This document shows positions 22,062 to 29,741 of a stretch of DNA of 31,074 nt, in pieces. How positions within the stretch are numbered: the first letter of the stretch is position 1; each line of letters begins with the position of its first letter. Made by a program: the position numbers and the translations under genes. Origin of the DNA: Thermoflexales bacterium. GTDB lineage: Bacteria; Chloroflexota; Anaerolineae; Fen-1058. The stretch is from the NCBI GenBank assembly GCA_017882055.1, contig JADGQE010000003.1:1-31074 (forward strand), read 5' to 3'. Below the pieces are notes generated by a model. It was not told the origin of the DNA, did not search any database, and saw nothing but the letters and a program-made list of their open reading frames with translations.

Positions 22062-23893
22062 ATCAACTTCAACAACTTCGCTTTCAAGCGCGCACGCCTG
22101 GCATTGTAATCGATCTTGTCGATCTGGCCCGCCTCAAAATCGTCGTCGAGCGCCGCAATCTGATCGAGCAGCGCCTCGCGCTCGCCGCCCAGATCGAGCG
22201 TGGCACCTGCCAGCTTCCGTCGTGAACGCAGCCACAACACAAGTCCCACCACGCCAACCACAACCAGGGCGATTCCGGCGATCACGGGCCAGCTGAGGCT
22301 CGCCCCGGCCGCGGCCGATCCAATCGTGATCGAAAGCGTTTGACCCGCTGCAAGATTCGCACCCTTGTATTGCTGATAAGTCTTGCCTTGTATCGTCTGC
22401 GGGCCGGCGGATGTCAGTTGCGGGCTGGAAACGCTCACTTGCGCCGGATCGCCTTCGATCAGCATGTTAACGACACTGACATTCTGGAAGAGCGGTCGAT
22501 CGAGCACGGCTGAGCCGCCGGGCAATGAATACTGATAGATGATCTGAGCTGAGCCCGATCCAACCGGTACAGCCTCGTAGTAGTCAAGTCCATCGCCGTT
22601 TGGCACCAGCGTATCGGGCAGCATCGAATTGGGATCGATCGAGAAGTTCTGCGCGCCGACCGGCAAGCCAAGGTGCATGATCGGCTGACCGAAGCCCGCC
22701 ACCCAGCGATCGCTGGAATTGGACAGCACATAGATTTCGCTGACTTGTAAGCCGTTAGCATCCGGCACGACGACGATGTGCAGCGTCTCAATCTGAATCT
22801 TCGACGCATCGGTGGTGCTTTCGTAAACCGTAATCGGCACGGTAATGCTAATCTGCGCGGCATACGGCACGAGTTCACTGTGGAATTGTAAGTCGTTATA
22901 GGTCGTGCCCGCGGCAATCAGATCACCGTGCGAAGCCTGTACGTTGTTGACGACGAATCGACCCTGCGCATCGGACTGAAGCGTTTGAGTCACCACGGTG
23001 TTACCCGTGCCGCCGGGGAAAACGTAGAACGTGATCGGTAGATTACCGGGCGTGGATGCACCGGCGGTGCCATTCACAATATAACCATCAACGGTACCCG
23101 GCAAAGGCGGCGTGCCTGTGAGCGAGGTCGTCGAGGTCACGCTGCCGGTCGACGCCGCCGATGGCGCAGCTTGTGTTGAAGGCGTGAGGTTAGTGGGATA
23201 GTCGTAAGCGAACGAGCGCACGTAATCAATCGCGGCACGTTGATCGGCGACGCTGAGCGTTCCAGCATACGACGGCAGATGTGATGTACTCAACGACTGA
23301 TCCCACGTGCCGCTTGCTATCGAAACGATCGTCGAGAAGTTGGTGAAGTCAGGCAAATTGCCTTTGGCATCAGGGCCATCCCCTTGGCCTTTTTCACCGT
23401 GGCATTGAACGCATTGGGCGGCGTACACTTGCTTGCCCTGCGCGATCTGCGCGGGCGGAACCGACAGCGTCCAGCCATAGACGATTATGTCCCAGCGCTG
23501 ATCGACGTTAAGCACACCGGCAAATGGCGGCATCAATTTATCGAGGCGGCCATTCGTCACGGTGGCGTACCATTGCTCCGGCGTCTGCGCGCGGGCGATG
23601 GTGTCCGCAGTGAGATCGGCCACCGGGCTGCCGTTCTGCGCCTGAATCTGGGCAGCGCGTGCGCCATCGCCGCGGCCTTGATTGCCGTGGCAGGCGCTGC
23701 AATGTTGAGCAAACAACTCTGCCCCATCGGCCGCATTCGGGCGGCGCGTGGGCAGTTGCAGCGGTTCCTGGTTGGCAGATTGGGTCGGCCGATTGACGGG
23801 CGCGGTCGAAACCGGGGCCGGGGCAGCCAGCGAGCAGGCTGTTAAGATCATGGCAGACAGCAAAAGCAGAAAGAATGTGATCAGTCGATTCAT
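22043..23893 (-). CDS. Membrane-anchored diheme cytochrome c lipoprotein with CcmI-like cytoplasmic tail
   Basis: 616 residues. Lipobox 'ILTAC' at 17-20 predicts a lipid-anchored N-terminus. Two class I cytochrome c domains follow: heme motif C65-S-A-C-H69 and C161-V-Q-C-H165, with candidate axial Met in 'KLMPPFAGVL' for the first. A Ser/Thr-rich linker leads to a ~300-residue beta-rich region ('GTVDGYIVNGTAG' resembles a carboxypeptidase-regulatory-like domain), then a helix at ~550-572 and a cytoplasmic tail 'LLDQIAALDDDFEAGQIDKI'. ATG 23893 is preferred to TTG 23899. It would be a redox carrier or sensor at the outer membrane face and is a natural client of the flanking Ccm genes. Confidence 0.85.
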   Translation of the reverse strand: MNRLITFFLLLLSAMILTACSLAAPAPVSTAPVNRPTQSANQEPLQLPTRRPNAADGAELFAQHCSACHGNQGRGDGARAAQIQAQNGSPVADLTADTIARAQTPEQWYATVTNGRLDKLMPPFAGVLNVDQRWDIIVYGWTLSVPPAQIAQGKQVYAAQCVQCHGEKGQGDGPDAKGNLPDFTNFSTIVSIASGTWDQSLSTSHLPSYAGTLSVADQRAAIDYVRSFAYDYPTNLTPSTQAAPSAASTGSVTSTTSLTGTPPLPGTVDGYIVNGTAGASTPGNLPITFYVFPGGTGNTVVTQTLQSDAQGRFVVNNVQASHGDLIAAGTTYNDLQFHSELVPYAAQISITVPITVYESTTDASKIQIETLHIVVVPDANGLQVSEIYVLSNSSDRWVAGFGQPIMHLGLPVGAQNFSIDPNSMLPDTLVPNGDGLDYYEAVPVGSGSAQIIYQYSLPGGSAVLDRPLFQNVSVVNMLIEGDPAQVSVSSPQLTSAGPQTIQGKTYQQYKGANLAAGQTLSITIGSAAAGASLSWPVIAGIALVVVGVVGLVLWLRSRRKLAGATLDLGGEREALLDQIAALDDDFEAGQIDKIDYNARRARLKAKLLKLMQNSNE

Positions 23894-23902
23894 GAGCAAG
23901 TT

Positions 23903-24508
23903 TTACCTGGCTGTTTGAGTCTGAAGAGACGCGCCGCATTTAGAACAGAAAACATCCTCGGACGTGACCGGCCTGTCACAGTTGGGGCATTTCAGCGGCG
24001 GAGCCGAACTGCGCCGCGCGGCAATAGCCAACTCGATTTGTTGATCGATATTGGCGGGCGCCTGGGGTGAGGTTTTGCGCCGCGCCGCGATGGCCGCTTC
24101 GAGCTCGGCCTCTCGATCGGACGCAGCGACAACTCGATGGCCCTTCTTGCGCCGAGCAGCGATCGCTGCTTCGAGGTCGTCGTCGATCGTAACTGCGATC
24201 GGCTGCGCGCCAGGCAAGGGTGGCTCAGGAAGAGCGGCCAGGCCATCGATCCGGCGCAGGGTATCGGCGGCCTGCGCCACCAACTCCGCACGAATTTGAT
24301 TGTGATCTTCGTCGTTGGTCTTGCCGGTAGCGTGATCCAGATCAAGTTCACGAATCTGGGCGTACAACAAATCACGCTGCACTTCGGGCGGGGTTACACC
24401 TGCATCTTTCGATAGCATAGCGTGTTTGCTCTGGGTCAACGGTTGTGCGATGTACCAGCCAACTCCAACTGTTAAAAGAAGTCCGATGATGATAGTCAAT
24501 ATTTCCAC
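23903..24508 (-). CDS. CcmI-like membrane protein with repeated AAIAARR motif and C-terminal zinc ribbon
   Basis: 201 residues starting at GTG 24508. Residues 2-21 form a membrane helix ('ILTIIIGLLLTVGVGWYI'). Residues ~43-90 ('DLLYAQIRELDLDHATGK', 'EDHNQIRAELVAQAADTL') match the cytoplasmic loop of CcmI/CycH. There follow three copies of 'LEAAIAARRK' (111-121, 135-145, 157-166) and a zinc ribbon C174-x2-C177...C188-x2-C191. Typical CcmI has a second helix and periplasmic TPRs; both are absent, so this is at best a partial functional equivalent. It ends ten bases before the diheme cytochrome start and is surely co-transcribed. Confidence 0.75.
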   Translation of the reverse strand: MEILTIIIGLLLTVGVGWYIAQPLTQSKHAMLSKDAGVTPPEVQRDLLYAQIRELDLDHATGKTNDEDHNQIRAELVAQAADTLRRIDGLAALPEPPLPGAQPIAVTIDDDLEAAIAARRKKGHRVVAASDREAELEAAIAARRKTSPQAPANIDQQIELAIAARRSSAPPLKCPNCDRPVTSEDVFCSKCGASLQTQTAR

Positions 24509-24522
24509 GGCGATCTCGCTTC

Positions 24523-24564
24523 AGAAAGCAGAATAAAGAATACGGAATTCAGAATGAAGAATTT
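24523..24564. repeat. Heptamer tandem tract (AGAATAA type)
   Basis: Six units of the form AGAANNN (AGAATAA, AGAATAC, AGAATGA and others) in the 59-bp gap between ccmG and the CcmI-like gene, ending three bases before the ccmG stop codon. Confidence 0.85.
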
Positions 24565-24567
24565 AGA

Positions 24568-25149
24568 TCACTTCAATAATCGCTCGAAGACAGCGGCCAA
24601 TTCGGCCTGATTGACCGGGCTGATTTTAGTGAACTGAATAATGCCGGCTTTGTCCACGATATAGGTCTCCGGCACGCCCGTAATGTGATACCGCCCGCTC
24701 ACCACCGTGCCAAGGTCCGGCCCGTTGGCATAGTCAATATTGAAGCGCTTGAGATAATTGCGGGCATCCGTTTCGGCATCCAGATAATCGACACCCAGAA
24801 AAACCACGCCGCGATCTTTGTATTGCTGATAAGCCGCCTGCAGATCAGCCGCTTCTTGAGCACACGGAATACACCACGACGCCCAGAAATTGATCAGCAC
24901 GACTTTGCCGCGCAGATCAGCCAGACTCACCGGCGTTTTGCCGATATTGCCTGGATAATCATTGAACAACGCCAGTGTGAAATCGGGCGCCGCCGCGCCA
25001 GATGTGGGCTGTGTTTCATTGCGAGTGAACAGCCCCCACGCCAAAAACGCGACGAACGCCACCACCAAGCCGAGTGGCAAATAACGCCGCAACGGAGATC
25101 GTGCGGGCTGTTCTTCAGCATTCGTTTCATCAACCTCGGATTCGCTCAT
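24568..25149 (-). CDS. ccmG: CcmG/DsbE-type thioredoxin
   Basis: 193 residues: polar N-terminus, one membrane anchor (~23-41) and a periplasm-side thioredoxin domain with active site W-C93-I-P-C96 in 'VVLINFWASWCIPCAQEA' and cis-proline loop 'ITGVPETYIVD', the G-V-P-E-T-(Y/F) signature of CcmG/DsbE. It keeps apocytochrome c and CcmH thiols reduced and should receive electrons from the CcdA-like protein. ATG 25149. Placed between ccmH and the CcmI-like gene, 63 bp after ccmH. Confidence 0.92.
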   Translation of the reverse strand: MSESEVDETNAEEQPARSPLRRYLPLGLVVAFVAFLAWGLFTRNETQPTSGAAAPDFTLALFNDYPGNIGKTPVSLADLRGKVVLINFWASWCIPCAQEAADLQAAYQQYKDRGVVFLGVDYLDAETDARNYLKRFNIDYANGPDLGTVVSGRYHITGVPETYIVDKAGIIQFTKISPVNQAELAAVFERLLK

Positions 25150-25212
25150 ATCACATCCATGTCCCTAGCCGCGAAGTCGGCATAGCGCGAAGTATGCCGA
25201 CCTGCCCTTTAT

Positions 25213-25722
25213 TCAGAAATTCTTCAAATCGCGCTCAACGCGCTGAGCATAATCACCCGCGTCCGAGAGTTTCGGTGCGGAAGCCGCGGCTTTGACGGAC
25301 GCCGTATTGCGTGCCCGCATCCGGCGCATCAAGATGACGACGTACGCACCGCCGATCACCAATCCGATAACGGGCAGCACCCACAACCATAGCGTCACAC
25401 CCGAAGCCGGTGGCTCGGCCAGGACGCGCAGACCGTAGCGTTCGACGAAGTATTGTTTGATCTGAGACTCAGTCTGACCTTCGGACAACAGCTGCCCAAT
25501 CTGCGCCCGCCACTGCGCGCACGCTGCTGTGCGGCACGCATCCAGCGGCTCATTCTCGCAAATCGGGCAATACATCTGCCTGGCAATGCGATTGACATCA
25601 TCAGACGTGACCGGCCTGGCCGTAGGGGGCGGTGGTGTACCATCCTGTGCCAACGCGACACCTGAGATCAACAGGCCGATCATCAGCATCAGCCCGAAGA
25701 GCAGGATTAACTTGCGCCGCAT
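25213..25722 (-). CDS. ccmH: CcmH-type heme lyase subunit
   Basis: 169 residues: signal or anchor sequence (~1-26, 'ALAQDG'), the active motif 'IARQMYCPICENEPLDACRTAACAQWR' region with C-P-I-C and two more Cys, then 'IKQYFVERYGLRVLAEPP', all typical of CcmH/CycL, and a second membrane helix ('LWLWVLPVIGLVIGGAYVVIL') with a basic tail. The usual L-R-C-x-x-C is M-Y-C-P-I-C here. CcmH presents apocytochrome to CcmF. ATG 25722 shares its first base with the ccmF stop (TGATG), implying coupling; the preceding GTG would be an alternative. Confidence 0.92.
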   Translation of the reverse strand: MRRKLILLFGLMLMIGLLISGVALAQDGTPPPPTARPVTSDDVNRIARQMYCPICENEPLDACRTAACAQWRAQIGQLLSEGQTESQIKQYFVERYGLRVLAEPPASGVTLWLWVLPVIGLVIGGAYVVILMRRMRARNTASVKAAASAPKLSDAGDYAQRVERDLKNF

Positions 25723-27818
25723 CACTGCACCACTCCTCTAACAGCCACGCGCTCGGGCATCGTCACCGCTTCACGCCGCTCGGCCGCGGACGGCCACATC
25801 GCGACGATCGTCCCAATGACCAGGACGATACCGCCCGACCACAGGAACTGGATCAACGGATTGATGAACACCTTGACTGTGCCAAAGCCGCTCTGCTCAC
25901 CGAGGAAAATGACATACAGGTCTTCGCCGATCGTCGTCAGCACACCGGGCGGACTGAGTTCGCCGGTATTGTTCAAGAACACTTCGCGATAGGGGGTCAG
26001 CTCAACCGGCGCTTGCCCGGCTTGTGAAACCGTAAAATACCCGGCAATCACTTCGATGTCACGCCCGCGATCTTTGTACCAATCCGCGCAGTCGGGCGGC
26101 ATCGTAGACGTCGGATCGCACGTTAACGCATGATCATACGTCAGCGTGTAATTTCCCAACGTGACCGAGCTGCCCGGTTCCATCGAGCGCTGTGTCTGCT
26201 GTTGGAAGTTGAGCGAACCGATCACACCAATGCCCATCACCAGGACGCCGACGTGGATCAAATAACCTCCATAGCGCCGTCGATTGCGTTGGAACAACCG
26301 CGTCAACGCCGTTGGGTAGTTCTCGCCCGATAGCTTATGGCGCGCCCGCATGCCGCGCCAGTATTCACTGAACGTGACACCGGCGGTATAACCGATCAGA
26401 CCGAAGCCGAGCAGCACCCAGAACGGCTTAATGCCCAGCGCGAACAACGCGATCATCACGCCCACACCCAGTAAGGCCGATTTCCAACTCATGCGGCCCA
26501 GCGCCTCAGGCGATGACTTGCGCCACGCCACCAGCGGTCCGATGCCCATCAACAGCACCAGCACGGCCACTTGCGGCCCGAGCAATTGATTAAAGACCGG
26601 TGGTCCGACCGTCAACTTCTGACCGGTAAACAACTCGGAGAACATTGAATAGTAAGTGCCGACGAAGACCGTGAAGGTGATCGCGACGAACACGAAGTTA
26701 TTGAGCACAAACGCCGCTTCGCGTGAGAACAACGAGTCGAGTTTGTTTTCACTCTTCAACAAATTCGAACGGTCGATCATCAAGCCGACCGAGCCGACGA
26801 AGACAATCGCCACGAAAAGCAAAAACGGCACGCCCAGGCTCGATCGCGCAAACGAGTGAACTGAAGAAATGACGCCCGTTCGAGTGACGAACGTGCCCAG
26901 AACCATCAAGCAAAAAGCCAGCAGAATCAGCACCATGTTCCAGATCTTGAACATGCTTCGCTTTTCTTGAATGATGACCGAGTGCAAGAAGGCCGTGGCC
27001 ACCAGCCAGGGTAATAAGGCCGAATTCTCGACCGGATCCCAGCCCCAGTAGCCCCCCCAGCCCAGCACATCATAGGCCCAGCGCGCACCGAGCAGCAGTC
27101 CGAGACTCAAGAACAACCACGCGATCAAGGTCGCGCGGCGTGAAGCGCGGATCCAACTATCGGTTTTGTTGCGGGCGAGCATTGCCCCGATCGCATACGC
27201 AAACGGGATCGTCAGGCCGACGAAGCCAAGATACAACATCGGTGGATGGATGATCATGCCGGGATGACGGAGCAGTGGATTGAGGCCGGTCCCATCGGGC
27301 GCAATATAAGCCCGCAAGCCAGCCGGCTGGAATACTGCGGCCGAAACGTTACCCGCCGCATCGACCCACAATCGGGCGAAGGGATTGGCGTAGAAGATCA
27401 CCAGCAATATGAAGAACGCTTGCGTGCCGATCGCTACAAAGTTGACCCAGGGTTGAAGATCGAGGTTGGATTTCCACGGGCGCAGGAACGTGAAGAACAC
27501 ATACCAGGATAATAACCAGCACCAAAACAGCATCGAGCCGTTTTGCCCGCCCCACAGCGCCGTGATACGCAGCAAAGTGGGCGTAGTGTCGTTGCTAACA
27601 CGATAGGTGTACTCCAGGCTGTAATCGCCGGTGAGATTGGAAATGATAATCGACAGACACGCCAGGGTCAGCAGTGGCGCGATCATGACGGCTGCCCGGC
27701 GCGCGCTCTCGATCAAGTCAGCCCGTTTGGTGCGCCCACCCATCGCCGCCGTCACGAGCGAGTAGATTGAAGCCAGCGCTGCCAGCACCAGCGCGATCAA
27801 GCCCAGATCTGCAATCAT
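25722..27818 (-). CDS. ccmF: Cytochrome c heme lyase CcmF
   Basis: 698 residues, a large polytopic membrane protein (~14-15 helices). The WWD signature is 'GWGGYWGWDPVENSALLPWL', with family landmarks 'WGGQNGSMLFWCWLL', 'HPGMIIHPPMLYLGFVG', 'TFVTRTGVISSVHSFARSSLG' and, in the last third, 'RRYGGYLIHVGVLVMGIGVIGS'. A periplasmic loop precedes the final helix. CcmF attaches heme from CcmE to CXXCH motifs. ATG 27818 has AGGTG four bases upstream. The length is slightly above the usual ~650, within the family range. Confidence 0.96.
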   Translation of the reverse strand: MIADLGLIALVLAALASIYSLVTAAMGGRTKRADLIESARRAAVMIAPLLTLACLSIIISNLTGDYSLEYTYRVSNDTTPTLLRITALWGGQNGSMLFWCWLLSWYVFFTFLRPWKSNLDLQPWVNFVAIGTQAFFILLVIFYANPFARLWVDAAGNVSAAVFQPAGLRAYIAPDGTGLNPLLRHPGMIIHPPMLYLGFVGLTIPFAYAIGAMLARNKTDSWIRASRRATLIAWLFLSLGLLLGARWAYDVLGWGGYWGWDPVENSALLPWLVATAFLHSVIIQEKRSMFKIWNMVLILLAFCLMVLGTFVTRTGVISSVHSFARSSLGVPFLLFVAIVFVGSVGLMIDRSNLLKSENKLDSLFSREAAFVLNNFVFVAITFTVFVGTYYSMFSELFTGQKLTVGPPVFNQLLGPQVAVLVLLMGIGPLVAWRKSSPEALGRMSWKSALLGVGVMIALFALGIKPFWVLLGFGLIGYTAGVTFSEYWRGMRARHKLSGENYPTALTRLFQRNRRRYGGYLIHVGVLVMGIGVIGSLNFQQQTQRSMEPGSSVTLGNYTLTYDHALTCDPTSTMPPDCADWYKDRGRDIEVIAGYFTVSQAGQAPVELTPYREVFLNNTGELSPPGVLTTIGEDLYVIFLGEQSGFGTVKVFINPLIQFLWSGGIVLVIGTIVAMWPSAAERREAVTMPERVAVRGVVQ

Positions 27819-27840
27819 ACGTCACCTCATCCCTGGCCAA

Positions 27841-27940
27841 TAAAAGAGAGAACGAGATACAAAGAGAGGGAGAGATCGTGAGGAATCTCTCCCTCTCCCC
27901 CGTCTCTCATTCTCTTTAATTCCCATTCTCTGTCACTAGA
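27841..27940. repeat. Purine/pyrimidine-rich tract with 13-bp hairpin between ccmE and ccmF
   Basis: GAGAGGGAGAGAT (27864-27876) and ATCTCTCCCTCTC (27885-27897) are perfect complements around an 8-nt loop, within ~100 bp of almost pure GA then TC sequence. The TC half continues with loosely 7-bp-spaced TCTC/TTCC blocks, like the heptamer tracts elsewhere. It may terminate or attenuate transcription between ccmE and ccmF. Confidence 0.6.
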
Positions 27941-28369
27941 TTAGTTGCTCTGTACCTGGTTCGGAAATTGTTCTTCGTAACGGGTCGGGCATTTGAGCAA
28001 CAGATTGTCCGCATAGAATTTGCCGTCTGCACCCAGGTGCCCTTCGACAATGGCTTGCGCGTGCGGCTGGAGCAGATCGGGCTTGGGGCCTTTGTAGGCG
28101 ATGCGCAGCGGCGTTTGCTTGCCGATCTGATCCTCCGTGTCGACGATGTCGAATTCCAGATACGGCTCGTTGTTGCGGACTTCGTACAATACCGATTCGA
28201 AAATCACCGCGCCCGAAATGCGCACGCTCTGGTCAATCGCCGACTGGCCCTTGGCTCGGAGCTCGGTCACTGTCAGAAAATATTGCGCACCGCCGGCCAT
28301 ACCGGTCACGATCATGACGATGGCGGCCAGTGCCAGGAGCGAACCACCCAGCAAGAACTTCGGTTTCAT
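27941..28369 (-). CDS. ccmE: Heme chaperone CcmE, CxxxY variant
   Basis: 142 residues: N-terminal membrane anchor (~4-24), OB-fold domain ('QSVRISGAVIFESV', 'LRIAYKGPKPDLLQPHAQAIVEGHL') and heme-binding tail 'LLLKCPTRYEEQ'. Classical CcmE uses His-x-x-x-Tyr; here C127 replaces His with Y131 retained, as in the CxxxY variants described from archaea and some sulfate reducers (System I*). ATG 28369 with GGGAG seven bases upstream is preferred over an upstream start giving six extra residues. It is the first gene behind a strong promoter at 28426-28454. Confidence 0.93.
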   Translation of the reverse strand: MKPKFLLGGSLLALAAIVMIVTGMAGGAQYFLTVTELRAKGQSAIDQSVRISGAVIFESVLYEVRNNEPYLEFDIVDTEDQIGKQTPLRIAYKGPKPDLLQPHAQAIVEGHLGADGKFYADNLLLKCPTRYEEQFPNQVQSN

Positions 28370-28425
28370 TGTTAATCTCCCTTTCAAGTGAGCCTATCGA
28401 CGTAAGACAGGCACTCGATGGCTAG

Positions 28426-28454
28426 AGTGTACCATCGCCCATATCGACTGTCAA
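28426..28454 (-). promoter_or_regulatory. Strong sigma70-type promoter of the ccm cluster
   Basis: On the minus strand TTGACA (28449-28454), a 17-bp spacer and TACACT (28426-28431). The transcript would start near 28419, giving a ~50-nt leader to ccmE. This is the best promoter match in the cytochrome block and probably drives ccmE onward. Confidence 0.75.
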
Positions 28455-28510
28455 CGCAATTGAATTAAATAGAGCACACTATCACCCGCTGGAGCATGTC
28501 ATTTATCACC

Positions 28511-29542
28511 CTACACGACCACAATCGGCGTGCCATCGCGCGCCACTTCCAGCAAGGCATCATGGTAAGCGGCGGTCGGCATCGACCAGCGATACACCCA
28601 CTGGGCCGCTTCAGCCAACACATTAACACAGCCGTGACTGCGCGGATGTCCAAAGTCGTTGTGCCAGTATGCGCCGTGGACGGCCGCGCCCGCCCCCGTA
28701 AAATAAGTACAGAACGGCACGCCAGGCAAATCATACTGATCAGGGCGGCCCAGGTATCCGGACATTTGCTTTGAGGGACGTTTACGAACGACCTGATAGC
28801 TGCCGACGCTCGTCCTGAAATCGACGAAGCCCTCACCTTCGATGGTAAAAGTGGTGCCGGTAGCGCAACGCGCCGAAAAGACCACTAAGCCGTTCTCGTA
28901 GGCATACAGCCGCTGCTCGCCGAGCCTGACCTCGAGCTTTTTGTCCGCTACATCCGGCGAGAGCGGCGTCATTTCTGCCGGCAGAATGCGCCGCATCGGC
29001 GCAGCCCGCACGAAGGCCGGCTGGCCCGGCGCCTGGTCGCGTTTGATCTGATACCAGGCTTCGCCGGCAGCATCTTCGACCTGCGCCACCACCAGATGCA
29101 CACTGCTGTAATACAGTCGATAGAGTCGATAGGCCGTGTCGTCCGGCTTGACACGCATATCGACGTAGGGCATGCTGACCTGCGCCCAAAAGCCTTCGGG
29201 CGGAATATCGCGCTCGACCGGATTGAGCTGGCGCTTAACGGGCTGGACCCACGAAGAATAGACCCAGCCATCACGCGTTAGATTCCACACCGGATTGTGC
29301 GACATCAAGCCGACGGTGCTGACCGAATCGTAGATCGGAAGCACAGTGTCGAAGTAATACAATCGCTGGCGCGCCGCGCCCGGTTTCGGATCACTGTAAG
29401 CCCAGATCGAGCCGGTCGTCACGCGCCCCAGGCCGGTCGGCTTAGATAAACCGTTTTCTTCAGGTGGAAATGGTTTCAGAAAAGAGGTTGCCAGTGTCAG
29501 ACTGGCAACCTTCAGGAAATCACGTCGATTTAGATTTGGCAT
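28511..29542 (-). CDS. L,D-transpeptidase (YkuD family), Tat-exported
   Basis: 343 residues. The N-terminus has a twin-arginine signal ('LNRRDFLKVASLTLATSF'). A ~190-residue N-terminal region with SH3-like strands precedes the YkuD domain (~205-343): 'KKLEVRLGEQRLYAYENGLVVFSARCATG' and the catalytic signature 'HGAYWHNDFGHPRSHGCVN' with nucleophile C305 and H303. Such enzymes form 3-3 cross-links in peptidoglycan or attach proteins to it. It is placed between ccmE and dsbA on the same strand but has no known role in cytochrome maturation. ATG 29542 begins the Tat motif directly. Confidence 0.92.
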   Translation of the reverse strand: MPNLNRRDFLKVASLTLATSFLKPFPPEENGLSKPTGLGRVTTGSIWAYSDPKPGAARQRLYYFDTVLPIYDSVSTVGLMSHNPVWNLTRDGWVYSSWVQPVKRQLNPVERDIPPEGFWAQVSMPYVDMRVKPDDTAYRLYRLYYSSVHLVVAQVEDAAGEAWYQIKRDQAPGQPAFVRAAPMRRILPAEMTPLSPDVADKKLEVRLGEQRLYAYENGLVVFSARCATGTTFTIEGEGFVDFRTSVGSYQVVRKRPSKQMSGYLGRPDQYDLPGVPFCTYFTGAGAAVHGAYWHNDFGHPRSHGCVNVLAEAAQWVYRWSMPTAAYHDALLEVARDGTPIVVV

Positions 29543-29609
29543 CTGCGAATCTCACCAATAAGATCGATCAAGTAGTTCAAGTATACTCTAACTCCCCTGC
29601 TCAACAAAA

Positions 29610-29633
29610 TGATCTAAATCAGGTGACTGATTT
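29610..29633. promoter_or_regulatory. Overlapping dyads upstream of the L,D-transpeptidase gene
   Basis: TGATCTAAATCA (29610-29621) keeps TGAT-N4-ATCA of CRP/FNR-type sites, and AAATCAG-GTGA-CTGATTT (29616-29633) is a perfect 7-bp inverted repeat. They lie ~70 bp upstream of the transpeptidase start. Either could be an operator, or a weak terminator for dsbA. No gene is visible in the 199-bp gap. Confidence 0.3.
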
Positions 29634-29741
29634 CGGGCAAGATCACGCACGAGGCATCCATCCAGATCACCCCAACCCGATCGCGTCAATCAGCAACGCC
29701 GTCCAGCGGCGCGGATCAGTCAACCATCGCATCAACATCGA

